A DNA stretch of 64,000 nt from Vibrio splendidus 12E03 (GTDB lineage: Bacteria; Pseudomonadota; Gammaproteobacteria; Enterobacterales; Vibrionaceae), in the NCBI RefSeq assembly GCF_000272105.2, contig NZ_AJZD02000077.1:17152-81151 (forward strand), in the 5' to 3' direction. Below are positions 37,677-49,100 of the stretch, in pieces; position 1 is the first letter of the stretch; each line of letters begins with the position of its first letter. Under the pieces are notes generated by a model. It did no database searches. It was not told the origin of the DNA and was given only the letters and a program-made list of their open reading frames with translations. A program made the translations under genes and the position numbers.

Positions 37677-39109
37677 CTATTGAGTACTTTGAACATCAGT
37701 TTCTTGATTGGGTTGTTGTAAGGAGGATGCATTAACCTGGTGAAGTTGATTTTTCCTCTGCTTAGAACGGTTTTGGCATGGCTAAAGGTCTTGAAGCCTT
37801 CAATGCCGTGATAGTGTCCCATGCCTGAAGGGCCAATGCCACCGAACGGCGCGTCTTCTGCTGCCACATGCACTAGCGAGTCGTTAATACAAACACCGCC
37901 AGAATGCGTATTCGATAAAAACTGGTCTTGGGTCTGTGTATCATGGCTCATCAGGTACAGAGCCAGTGGGCGTTCTCTGGTTGTGATGTAGCTTATTGCT
38001 TCTTCAATCGAATCATAAGGCACGATAGGAAGCACAGGGCCAAACAACTCTTCTTGCATTGCCACCATGTCGTCATTCACTTCGGTGAGAAGGTGCGGCG
38101 TCATTCTGTGGTTCACGTCGTCTTGTGCTTGCTCGGTTACCGTGTGAATAACCGCGCCTTTGGCTTGTGCGTCTTCGATGACACCTTTCAAGCGATTGTA
38201 TTGGCGCATGTTGATCACTGAGGTTAAGTCTTTGCTCTCAATACCGGCTTTATAAAGCTTCTTGAAATAACGCTTATAGGCTGTGATGAACTCGTCCGAT
38301 TTTTCTCGCGGCAATAAGATGTAATCAGGCGCTACACATATCTGACCAGCGTTTAAGCTTTTTGCAAACAGGATACGTTCAACAGCGTCAGCTACATCAA
38401 AATCAGGGGCAATGATGGTTGGAGATTTGCCGCCTAACTCCAGGGTAACTGGTGTTAAGTTGTTAGCCGCTGCTCTCATAACGTGTTTACCCACAGCGGT
38501 TGAGCCTGTGAAAAGGATATGGTCAAACGGCAGTTGGCTAAATTTAGCGGAAACGTCAGCTTCACCTTCGATAATCGCAACCTGATCTTCACTAAAGCCT
38601 TCGGCCAACATCGCTTTTAAAACTCGGTTGGTTGCTGGAGTAAACTCCGACATCTTGAGCATCGCCGTGTTGCCGGCTGCTAACGCTGTGATCAGAGGGC
38701 CTAAAGAGAGCATGACTGGGAAGTTCCAAGGAACAATGATGCCCACAACGCCCACTGGCTGATAATGAACAGTGATCTTTGCTGGCGTTAGCATCAAACC
38801 AGCTTTGCGGCGTGATGGCTTCAACCACTTCTTAAGGTTCTTCACGCTGTAATTGATCTGGTGAAGAGAAGGGGTGATATCAGCAATCAAGCTGTCGTGC
38901 TTTGCTCGATGGCCATAATCTTCAGATACTGCCTCAATCAATTGCTTTTGATAGCGCATTAACAACGCTTTTAGTACTGAGAGGTTTTCTCTTCTCTGCT
39001 CAAGCGTAGGATTAACGTTATTGCGGTAGTGATCTTTTTGTCGGTTGAATATTTGATCCATGTCGTTGGTGCTCGACGTGTTTGGTTCAAGGTCTAGATT
39101 ATGGCTCAT
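37673..39109 (-). CDS. Coniferyl-aldehyde-dehydrogenase-like aldehyde dehydrogenase
   Basis: A 478-residue NAD(P)-dependent aldehyde dehydrogenase. Seen: VGVVGIIVPWNFP, FTGSTAVGKHVMRAAA (cofactor), catalytic Glu in TLELGGKSPTII (about 221) and nucleophile Cys in NAGQICVAPDYIL (about 255). The C-terminal extension with a hydrophobic/basic tail (PYNNPIKKLMFKVLNR) resembles the coniferyl aldehyde (CalB) and fatty aldehyde dehydrogenase group that attaches to membranes. The true substrate may be a long-chain or aromatic aldehyde. It forms an operon with the overlapping TetR gene. Confidence 0.88.
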   Translation of the reverse strand: MSHNLDLEPNTSSTNDMDQIFNRQKDHYRNNVNPTLEQRRENLSVLKALLMRYQKQLIEAVSEDYGHRAKHDSLIADITPSLHQINYSVKNLKKWLKPSRRKAGLMLTPAKITVHYQPVGVVGIIVPWNFPVMLSLGPLITALAAGNTAMLKMSEFTPATNRVLKAMLAEGFSEDQVAIIEGEADVSAKFSQLPFDHILFTGSTAVGKHVMRAAANNLTPVTLELGGKSPTIIAPDFDVADAVERILFAKSLNAGQICVAPDYILLPREKSDEFITAYKRYFKKLYKAGIESKDLTSVINMRQYNRLKGVIEDAQAKGAVIHTVTEQAQDDVNHRMTPHLLTEVNDDMVAMQEELFGPVLPIVPYDSIEEAISYITTRERPLALYLMSHDTQTQDQFLSNTHSGGVCINDSLVHVAAEDAPFGGIGPSGMGHYHGIEGFKTFSHAKTVLSRGKINFTRLMHPPYNNPIKKLMFKVLNR

Positions 39110-39130
39110 AGTATCCCCTAAATTCGAAGG

Positions 39131-39150
39131 CTGACCGATTGGTTGGTCAG
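39131..39150. promoter_or_regulatory. Probable TetR operator
   Basis: CTGACC-GATTGGTT-GGTCAG is a dyad with 6-bp arms 22 bases upstream of the aldehyde dehydrogenase ATG, the usual place for an autorepressing TetR-family site. Confidence 0.6.
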
Positions 39151-39573
39151 TTAAAATTACAAGAAGATCGAACCGAATACAAGATATGTGCGAGAAAAGT
39201 TCAATTATTGAGCGGTTACAACATTGAAGTGAGCGACTTTTAGTTGGAAGAATGAAGTGTTAATCGGCATTGAATCGCGGGGTACAAGCTGTGTTGGTGA
39301 TAGCGAGAGTTCAGATTGTGAAGTGCTTATATTTGTCAAAACTCTGACTTAACATCACCAGATTAGCCCAGAATTTTATGTGCCTTTGGTATTTTATTCA
39401 TCTGATTTTTTGTTAGAAAGTGCTTTAAATCTAATGCGCTTCAGCCTGTTTTTTGGCCTAAAACCTTGTAATTCCTTACCTGTCACTTTAAGTCGATCTG
39501 TCGATAAAAAAACGTAATCGTAACCACAAATATCAATGGTTGGACTCGCTCTTAATAATATCGGTTAATGCAG
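39151..39573. other. Intergenic region between the aldehyde dehydrogenase and speA
   Basis: No gene is seen in this AT-rich stretch. It must contain the divergent promoters of the aldehyde dehydrogenase operon and of speA, but no box stands out clearly. Confidence 0.5.
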
Positions 39574-39633
39574 CCAACAAATCGTTTTTGAACGTTTTTT
39601 GTTGGGTTATACCTCGCTATTCCAAAGAGGTAT
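39574..39633 (+). promoter_or_regulatory. Structured speA leader (two hairpins)
   Basis: CCAACAAA/TTTGTTGG (39574-39605) is followed three bases later by ATACCTC/GAGGTAT (39609-39633). Both lie directly upstream of the probable speA start and could control its translation; no riboswitch class is recognised. Confidence 0.4.
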
Positions 39634-39670
39634 CTTCTGTCGATGGCCCTATAGTGTGAGGTCTCTAGAA

Positions 39671-41578
39671 TTGGAAAATTCGGTTAATTTGGAACGCATC
39701 CGTGCTGAGTATAATGTAAAGCACTGGAGCCAAGGTTTTTATGGAATTGATGACAACGGTGAGGTGTATGTTTCACCGAGCGAGACGGATCATCAAGTCC
39801 CACTAAGTAAGATCGTAAAACAGTTAGAGCAAAGAAATATTGGTTTACCTGCTCTTGTGCGTTTTCCTCAAATAGTGCATCAACGTGTGCACAATATCTG
39901 TAACGCATTTAACCAAGCGATCGACGAATATCAGTACGACAATCGTTACCTACTTGTTTATCCGATTAAAGTTAACCAACAAAAAGAAGTGGTTGATGAG
40001 ATCTTAGCGAGCCAAGCTCAATTAGAGCAAAAGCAGCTAGGACTAGAGGCGGGCAGTAAACCTGAACTATTAGCGGTATTGGCTCTGGCTCAAAAAGCGA
40101 GTTCTGTGATCGTGTGTAACGGTTACAAAGACAGAGAATACATCCGTCTTGCGCTGATTGGCGAAAAGCTAGGCCACAAAGTATTTATCGTTCTAGAGAA
40201 GTTGTCAGAGCTTGATCTTGTCCTTTCTGAAGCAAAAGCGCTTGGCGTAAAACCTCGTTTGGGTTTACGTATTCGTCTTGCTTCTCAAGGTGCAGGTAAA
40301 TGGCAAGCAAGTGGTGGTGAGAAATCGAAATTCGGTTTGTCTGCATCACAAGTGCTGACTGTCATTGAACGCTTGAAAGCAGAAGAGCAACTTGATGTTC
40401 TAGAGTTAGTGCATTTCCATCTTGGCTCACAAATGGCCAATATTCGTGATGTACGAAATGGCGTGAGCGAAGCGGCGCGTTTCTACTGTGAACTGCGCGA
40501 TATCGGTGCTCAATTGAAGTACCTCGATGTCGGTGGCGGCTTGGCGGTGGATTACGACGGCACACGTAGCCAGTCTTCAAACTCAATGAACTACGGCTTG
40601 CTTGAGTACGCTCGCAATATTGTGATGACAGTAGGGGATATCTGTAAGCTCTACAATCAGCCACAACCTGTGATTATTTCGGAGTCTGGTCGCTCACTGA
40701 CTGCGCACCATGCTGTGTTGATCACCAACGTGATTGGTACTGAAAGCTACTCACCGGAAGACATGGCTGCGCCAGAAGCAGACGCACCACTGTTGCTAAA
40801 CAACATGTGGAAGAACTTCTTGGAGTTAGATGCAGGTAATGATGACCGTGCGCTGATTGAGATCTACAACGACACGCAAAGTGATATCGCAGAAGCACAC
40901 AACCAATTTGCGACGGGTATGCTGAACCTTCAGCACCGTGCTTGGGCAGAGCAGATGTCTTTGCGCATTAACTACGAACTTAGCTCTCGAATGAGCACTA
41001 AGAACCGTTACCACCGTCCTATTTTGGATGAGTTGAGCGAGCGTTTGGCTGATAAGTTCTTCGTGAACTTCTCGTTGTTCCAATCGTTGCCAGATGCTTG
41101 GGGTATCGATCAGGTGTTCCCTGTATTGCCTTTAAGTGGTTTGGACAATGCGGATGAGCGACGCGCTGTTGTACTGGATATCACATGTGATTCTGACGGT
41201 ACGATCGATCAGTATGTTGACGGCCAAGGTATTGAAACAACGTTGCCAGTTCCAGCATGGAATCCAGACGAACCTTACCTGATGGGCTTCTTCTTAGTAG
41301 GCGCATACCAAGAGATCTTGGGTGATATGCATAACCTATTTGGTGATACGCACAGTGTGGTGGTGAACGTTGATGAGAGCGGAGAAGCGAACATTGACTA
41401 CATCAACGAAGGCGACACGGTTGAAGACATGATGCGTTATGTTCATATCGATATGGACCTAATTCGTCAGAACTACAAAGAATTGGTAACGGCGAAAGTA
41501 CCAGCGCAAGAGCAGCAAAGCGTACTTGAAGAGTTAGAGCAAGGCTTGATGGGTTACACCTATCTTGAGGATTTTTAA
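39671..41578 (+). CDS. speA: Biosynthetic arginine decarboxylase
   Basis: SpeA decarboxylates L-arginine to agmatine, the first step of the agmatine route to putrescine. The PLP lysine is in [13 protein letters not shown] (about residue 100), and [18 protein letters not shown] and [12 protein letters not shown] are conserved. The longest frame starts at a TTG at 39599, but that would read through two leader hairpins. A TTG at 39671 with AGG nine bases upstream gives [23 protein letters not shown], the usual N-terminus; a GTG at 39656 is another option. The 3' end overlaps the speB ATG (TAATG), so the two are translationally coupled. Confidence 0.93.
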   Translation: MENSVNLERIRAEYNVKHWSQGFYGIDDNGEVYVSPSETDHQVPLSKIVKQLEQRNIGLPALVRFPQIVHQRVHNICNAFNQAIDEYQYDNRYLLVYPIKVNQQKEVVDEILASQAQLEQKQLGLEAGSKPELLAVLALAQKASSVIVCNGYKDREYIRLALIGEKLGHKVFIVLEKLSELDLVLSEAKALGVKPRLGLRIRLASQGAGKWQASGGEKSKFGLSASQVLTVIERLKAEEQLDVLELVHFHLGSQMANIRDVRNGVSEAARFYCELRDIGAQLKYLDVGGGLAVDYDGTRSQSSNSMNYGLLEYARNIVMTVGDICKLYNQPQPVIISESGRSLTAHHAVLITNVIGTESYSPEDMAAPEADAPLLLNNMWKNFLELDAGNDDRALIEIYNDTQSDIAEAHNQFATGMLNLQHRAWAEQMSLRINYELSSRMSTKNRYHRPILDELSERLADKFFVNFSLFQSLPDAWGIDQVFPVLPLSGLDNADERRAVVLDITCDSDGTIDQYVDGQGIETTLPVPAWNPDEPYLMGFFLVGAYQEILGDMHNLFGDTHSVVVNVDESGEANIDYINEGDTVEDMMRYVHIDMDLIRQNYKELVTAKVPAQEQQSVLEELEQGLMGYTYLEDF

Positions 41579-42504
41579 TGAACGATCTATTTACGAAACC
41601 AGATTACTCGCTGTACTCCAATGCGATGACGTTTATGCGTCGTCCATTGGTGCAAAACCCAATCGATAACGATGCTGATGTGGTTGTGTTAGGCGCGCCG
41701 TTAGATATGGCGACGTCTGGTCGACCGGGTGCACGTATGGGACCGGATGCGATTCGCCGTGCGTCAGTTAACTTGGCGTGGGAAGGTAAAAAATTCCCTT
41801 GGGACTTCAATGTATTTGAACACACCTCGGTCATTGATGCTGGCGACCTTGTGTTTGATTGTGGTGATGCAGAAGACCTTACTCAGCGCTTAGAAGCGGC
41901 TGCTGATGCGATTCTGAATAGTGGTAAAACTCTGTTAGGTTTAGGTGGCGATCACTTCATTACACTGCCTTTGCTAAGGGCGTATGGTAAGAAATATGGC
42001 GAGATGGCTCTGATTCACTTCGACGCGCACACTGACACTTACAGTCAGGGCAGTCGTTACGATCACGGTACTATGTTCTACCATGCGCCAAATGAAGGCT
42101 TAATTTCGCCTGAACATTCAGTGCAAATTGGTATTCGTACAGAGTACAAGCAGGAAGGACACGGCTTTAACGTTATTAACGCGATGCAAGCGAACGACAT
42201 GAGCGAAGACGAGATCATTGCTCAAGTAAAAGGCATTGTTGGTGATAAGCCAGTTTACCTAACGTTTGATATCGATTGTCTGGATCCTGCTTTTGCTCCG
42301 GGTACAGGTACTCCGGTATGCGGCGGTTTGAATTCAGATAAAGTTCTGAAAATCATCCGTGGCCTACAAGGCATCAACATGGTTGGTATGGACGTTGTAG
42401 AAGTTTCTCCAGCGTATGACCAAAGCGAGATTACAGCATTGGCTGGTGCGACGATTGCTCTCGAGCTGCTTTACGTTTGGACGGCGAACCGCCTCGCTAA
42501 ATAA
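41578..42504 (+). CDS. speB: Agmatinase
   Basis: The 308-residue ureohydrolase splits agmatine into putrescine and urea. The two-manganese site is visible in [22 protein letters not shown] and [17 protein letters not shown]. The ATG overlaps the speA stop. A strong terminator follows, so speAB form a two-gene operon. Putrescine made here feeds polyamine pathways that affect biofilm formation in vibrios; a link to the adhesin next door is conjecture. Confidence 0.95.
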   Translation: MNDLFTKPDYSLYSNAMTFMRRPLVQNPIDNDADVVVLGAPLDMATSGRPGARMGPDAIRRASVNLAWEGKKFPWDFNVFEHTSVIDAGDLVFDCGDAEDLTQRLEAAADAILNSGKTLLGLGGDHFITLPLLRAYGKKYGEMALIHFDAHTDTYSQGSRYDHGTMFYHAPNEGLISPEHSVQIGIRTEYKQEGHGFNVINAMQANDMSEDEIIAQVKGIVGDKPVYLTFDIDCLDPAFAPGTGTPVCGGLNSDKVLKIIRGLQGINMVGMDVVEVSPAYDQSEITALAGATIALELLYVWTANRLAK

Positions 42505-42546
42505 TAGTGTGTCATTGCTAACAGCATAACGCTATATACTGATTTT

Positions 42547-42582
42547 AAAGCCCACTAAGGTTCAACTTAGTGGGCTTTTTTT
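42547..42582 (+). terminator. Terminator of speAB
   Basis: AAAGCCCACTAAG/CTTAGTGGGCTTT hairpin followed by a T run. Confidence 0.9.
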
Positions 42583-43166
42583 GGGATACCTCGAAATATC
42601 CATTTGCAACTTCTACTCATTGCCACTGCATACCCATTCAATACTCTAATAGTTGTATATGTAATTGGCGCCATATACGGTGTTTGAACAGTTTCTCATC
42701 AGCTTTGTGCTGAACCTTGTCTCAAATATGGGATTTGGTTCTTCTTTGGGGTTTAGGTATATCTCGACCTTATTAATTGCCTATAAATCCTAATGATTTA
42801 TCAACTTTATTACTGTATATATTTATAAAAATTTGAGGTGTAATTAATTTGTGCGTTTTATTGCATATAAATCAGCACCCTATAAACTTTTGCTTAGTCC
42901 ATGAACAAACTAAAGTGAATGCTTAGATTTGTGAAAAGAAGTCACTTCGCACAGACATGACATTTCGGATAAGAAAGACTAGGCTTAAGGTTAAGTAAAC
43001 TATAAAAAAAACAGGCGAAACGGAACTGACTCATCACATACATCTGTCTACGTAATTGATTGTTAATGAAGAGAATAAGTTCTGAATATAATTTAAGCCT
43101 GAAACCGTTATTACTATTATTTTCACGATGTTGGGCAATACAGCATTTTGTGACCTCGGGGGATAT
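42583..43166 (+). other. Long AT-rich region upstream of the adhesin
   Basis: No gene is supported in these 584 bases. A -10-like TATAAT lies at 43087-43092 without a good -35. The length suggests an extensive control region, as expected for a c-di-GMP-responsive adhesin, but no known operator or riboswitch is recognised. Confidence 0.5.
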
Positions 43167-46100
43167 ATGGGTATTGAAGTTTCGCGCCAAGCTGCAGTTG
43201 TAGAGGTAGTGAGTGGAGAAGTCATTGCGGTTAAGTCTGACGGAAGCGCACGAAAAATTTCAGCTGGAGATATTATTCGTGAAAACGAGATTGTTATCAC
43301 TGCCAACCAAGCAGAGCTTGTATTAGGTACCCCAAACGGTGTCACTGAGGTGGCAAGCAATTGTGTTGGCTGTGTTGATCAAGATTTAGCGTGGGCTGAT
43401 GCTCCGATCGCTGGAGAAGTTAATTTTGACTTACAGCAAGCCGATGCTGGAGATTTTGATGATGATGAATTTGCTGCAATCCAAGAAGCTATTTTAGGTG
43501 GTGCCGATCCGACTCAAATCTTAGAGGCAACAGCGGCTGGTGGCGGACTAGGCTCTGCGAATGCCGGCTTTGTGACGATTGATTATAACTATACAGAAAC
43601 TCATCCATCGACATTCTTTGAGACCGCTGGTTTAGCAGAACAAACCGTTGATGAAGACAGAGAAGAATTCAGGTCGATCACTCGTTCCTCGGGTGGTCAA
43701 TCAATCAGTGAAACACTGACTGAAGGCTCCATATCTGGCAATACTTATCCCCAATCTATAACAACCACAGAAACGATTATTGCTGGTAGTTTAGCTCTCG
43801 CTCCTGACTCTTTCGTACCAGAAACGCTATCCCTAGTTTCACTGCTTAGTGAATTAAACAGCGACATTACTTCAAGTGGTCAGCCCGTCACCTTCACGTA
43901 TGACGCGGCGACGAACTCTATCGTTGGTGTTCAAGGTACCGACGAAGTATTACGTATCGACATTGATGCCGTCAGTGTTGGTAATAACATTGAGCTTTCT
44001 CTAACCACAACGATTTCTCAGCCGATTGATCATGTACCGTCTGTTGGCGGTGGTCAGGTTTCTTACACTGGCGATCAAATAGATATTGCCTTTGATATTC
44101 AAGGCGTAGACACTGCTGGAAATCCGCTAGCAACATTCGTTAACGCACAGGTTTCGGTGTTTGACGGGATAGATCCGTCTGTTGAAAGTGTCAATATCAC
44201 TAACGTTGAAACTAGCAGCTCGACAATCGAAGGGACGTTCTCAATTATTGGTAGTGATATCCTTCAATCAGCCGTATTTGATGCAAGCGCACTCGACCAG
44301 TTTGATGGGTTGCTCAGTGACAATCAAAACACGCTTGCGAGACTTTCTGACGATGGAACAACGATTACTCTGTCCATCCAAGGCCGAGGTGAGGTTGTTC
44401 TCACCATCTCACTAGATACCGATGGTACTTATAAATTCGAGCAGTTTAATCCAATAGAACAAGTGGGCTCCGATTCACTGACGTTCGATTTACCGATCAC
44501 GATTACCGATTTCGACCAAGATGTTGTAACCAATAACATCAACATTGTTATCACTGATGGCGATAGCCCAGTCATTACTAATGTCGACAGTATTAGTGTC
44601 GATGAAGCCGGCATCATTGGTGGCTCACAAGAGGGAACCGCGCCTGTAGCGGGGAGCGGAAGTATCACTGCCGATATTTTCGAAAGCGACATCATCGACC
44701 ATTATGAACTGGAGCCGACGGAATTTAATACGGGTGGCACCTTGATTTCTAATGGTGCGGTGGTGCTACTCGAGTTGGTTGGTGAAACCAACGGTGTAAG
44801 AACTTACGAAGGCTATGTAGAGGTCAATGGATCGAGAATTACGGTCTTTGACGTTAAAATTGATAGCCCTTCATTGGGCAACTATGAGTTTAATCTTTAT
44901 GAAGAACTTTCTCATCAAGGCGCTGAAGATGCGCTGCTAACTTTTGCATTGCCAATTTATGCTGTTGATGCCGATGGAGATCGTTCCGCACTATCTGGCG
45001 GTTCGAACACACCAGAAGCTGCTGAAATTCTCATCAATGTCACAGATGATGTTGTTGAGCTAGTTGATAAAGTTGAGTCAGTCACGGAACCAACTTTAGC
45101 CGGCGATACCGTTGTTTCGTATAACCTATTCAACTTCGAAGGCGCTGATGGCTCGAAAATTCAATCTTTTAACTATGATGGTGTTGATTACTCACTAGAT
45201 CAGAGCTTGCTGCCAGATGCTGTTCAAACATTCAGTTTTACTGAGGGTGTTGTAACCATCTCACTAAATGGCGATTTTAGTTTTGAAGTTGCGCGCGATA
45301 TTGACCATACAAACAGTGAAACCATTGTAAAACAGTTCTCATTTTTAGCTGAAGATGGTGATGGAGACACTGACACTTCAACGCTTGAGCTAAGTATCAC
45401 TGACGGCCAAGACCCAATTATTGATTTGATCCCGCCTGTTACTCTCTCAGAAGCCAACCTTGCTGATGGATCTTCTCCAAGCGGAAGTGCGGTCAGCGCT
45501 ACCGAGACGATTACCTTTACTGCTGGTAGTGATGATGTAGCTAAATTTCGTATTGAACCAACTGAATTCAATGTCGGCGGGGCACTGGAATCGAATGGGT
45601 TTGCGGTTGAGATAAAAGAAGACTCTGCTAATCCGGGCACTTACATCGGTTTTATTACCAACGGTTCTGGCTCGGAAGTTCCTGTGTTTACCTTAAGCTT
45701 CTCAAGCACCACGTTAGGTGAATACACCTTTACCTTACTTGAAGCGCTAGACCATGTGGATGGCCTAGATAAAAACGATCTAAGCTTTGCTCTTCCAGTT
45801 TATGCGGTAGACAGCGATGGCGACGATTCATTGGTATCTCAGCTTAATGTGACCATTGGTGATGACGTTCAAATCATGCAAGACGGCACGTTAGATATCA
45901 TCGAGCCAAATCTTGCTGACGGTACTGTAACAACCAACACCATTGATGTGATGCCTGATCAAAGTGCAGATGGCGCGACTATCACTCAGTTTACCTATGA
46001 CGGTGTCGTAAATACACTCGATCAAAGCATTTCAGGCGAGCAGCAGTTTAACTTCGCAGAAGGTAGCTTGTTCATCACTCTTGAAGGTGAAATGCGTTTC

Positions 46101-49100
46101 GAGCCAAAACGCGATCTCGACCATAGCATGAGCGAAGATATCGTGAAGTCGATTGTGGTGACCTCAAGCGACTTCGATAAAGATTCGGTGACTTCAACGG
46201 TTACATTGACGATCACCGATGGCGATATCCCAACCATTGATCTTATTCCAACGGTTAGCTTATCTGAAACGAATCTGAGTGATGGTTCGAACCCGAGTGG
46301 TAGCGCGGTTAGTCAAACCGAGACGATCACTTTCACCAACCAAAGTGACGATGTTGAGAAATTCCGTTTAGAGCCTAGTGAATTTAATGTTGGCGATTCT
46401 CTCACGTCCGATGGTCTGGTGATCGAGATTAGAGAAGAACCTGCAGGTTCGGGTAATTATATCGGTTTCACGACTGATATTTCGAATACTGAAACTACCG
46501 TTTTCACTCTTGATTTCAGCAGTACTAATTTGGGTGAATACACCTTTACGCTTATCGAAGCGATTGACCACACGCCGATTCAAGGGAATAACGACCTAAC
46601 ATTCAACTTGCCAGTTTATGCCGTCGATAGCGACGGTGACGATTCTCTGATGTCTCCGTTGGAGGTGACGATCACCGATGACGTTCAAGTGATGGTCAAT
46701 AGCTCACTCAATATTGAAGAGCCAACGGTTGCGGATTTAGCGGCAGGCACGCCGACCACGACAACGGTTAATGTTCTCGATGAAGAAGGTGCTGATGGAA
46801 CGACCATTACTCAGTTTACCTATGATGGTGGAGCGGCACTAACACTTGACCAAAGCGATACGGGTGAACAGAAATTTGATGTTGCTGAGGGTTCGCTGTA
46901 TATCACCCTACAAGGCGACGTGCGTTTCGAGCCTAATCGTAATTTGGACCACACAAGTGGAGACATTGTTAAATCGATAGTGGTGACCTCAAGTGATTCT
47001 GATAACGATCTTGTTTCTTCAACGGTTACGCTGACCATTACCGATGGCGATATTCCAACCATTGATAATGTACCAAGTGTTACGTTATCTGAAACCAACC
47101 TGAGTGATGGTTCTGCTCCAAGTGGCAGTGCGGTCAGTCAAACTGAGACGATTACCTTCACCAACCAAAGTGATGATGTGACGAGTTTCCGTATTGAACC
47201 TACTGAGTTCAATATTGGCGGCCTTCTAAAATCGAATGGACTGACGGTTGAGTTGAAAGTCGACCCAAGTACGCCTGGTGGCTACATCGGCTTTGTGATG
47301 ACGGCACCTAATGTTGAAACGAACGTGTTCACGATTAGTTTCTCGGATACCAATATTGGTCAATACACCTTCACACTGTTGGAAGCGTTAGATCACGTTG
47401 ATGGGCTAGGAAATAACAACCTAAGCTTTGACCTGCCGGTTTACGCTGTTGATAAAGATGGTGATGATTCACTGGTGTCTCAACTCAATGTGGCTATCGG
47501 TGATGATGTCCAAGTCATGCAAAACGGCACATTAGATATCGTTGAACCGAATGTTGCAGATTTGGCTGGTGGTGCTGTAACGACCAATAGCATTGATGTG
47601 ATGCCAACGCAAAGTGCTGACGGCGCGACAATCACTCAGTTCACCTACGATGGTCAACTTCGAACACTTGATCAAACTGATAATGGCGAGCAACAGTTTA
47701 GCTTCACGGAAGGTGAGTTATTCATTACTCTTCAAGGTGAAGTGCGTTTTGAGCCAAATCGTAATTTAGACCACACAACGAGCGAAGACATCGTGAAGTC
47801 GATTGTGGTGACTTCAAGTGACTTCGATAACGATCCAGTGACAGCAACGGTTACACTGACGATTACCGATGGTGATATCCCAACCATCGATGCAGTGCCA
47901 AGCGTTACTCTATCTGAAACTAACCTTAGCGATGGCTCTAGCCCGAGCGGTAGCGCAGTAAGTCAAACCGAGACGATTACTTTCACTAACCAAAGTGATG
48001 ATGTGACGAGTTTCCGCATTGAACCAACTGAGTTTAATGTCGGTGGTGCATTGAAATCGAATGGGTTTGCGGTCGAGATAAAAGAAGATTCTGCTAATCC
48101 GGGAACTTACATAGGCTTTATTACCAACGGTTCGAGCGCTGAAGTCCCCGTGTTTACCATTAGCTTCTCTTCAACCACGTTAGGTGAATACACTTTCACT
48201 CTACTTGAAGCGCTAGACCATGTTGACGGCCTAGCGAACAATGATCTGAGCTTTGATCTGCCTGTTTATGCGGTAGACAGTGATGGTGATGATTCACTGG
48301 TATCGCAGCTTAGTGTAACGATTGATGATGATGTTCAAATCATGCAAGGTGGTGCGCTAAATATTACCGAGCCGACCGTCGCTGATTTAGCGGCTGGTAC
48401 ACCGACCACGGCTACTTTTGATGTCATGCCAAACCAAAGTGCTGACGGCGCGACCATCACTCAGTTCACTTATGATGGCGTCGTAAACACCCTCGATCAA
48501 AATATTGCAGGCGAACAGCAGTTTATCTTCGCAGAAGGCAAACTGTACATTACCCTCGAAGGTGAAGTTCGCTTTGAGCCTAATCGAGATCTTGACCATA
48601 CGGCCGGCGATATTGTTAAGTCGATAGTGGTGACCTCAAGCGATTTCGACAAAGACTCAGTCACGTCAACCGTTACGTTAACGATCACCGATGGTGATAT
48701 TCCAACCATTGATGTTATTCCAACGGTTAGCTTATCTGAAACGAACCTGACGGATGGTTCAGCCCCAAGTGGCAGTGCGGTAAGTCAAACCGAAACCATC
48801 ACCTTGACCAATCAAAGTGATGATGTGGTTCGTTTCCGCCTTGAACCAGCAGAATTCAATACCAACGATGCACTTACATCGAATGGTTTAACTGTTGAAT
48901 TACGTGAAGATCCGCAAGGGTCGGGCAACTATATCGGATTTACAACCAGCTCGTCGAATGCGGTAACCACAGTATTTACGTTGAGTTTTTCTGGGACAAC
49001 CTTAGGTGAATACACCTTTACCTTAATCGAAGCCTTGGATCATCAAGATGCACGTGGCAACAACGACCTGAGTTTTGATCTGCCTGTGTATGCGGTGGAT

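Noticed and set aside
42583..43166. c-di-GMP (GEMM) riboswitch before the adhesin
   Set aside because: A CGCACAG word occurs, but the conserved GEMM core and its helices are not present.
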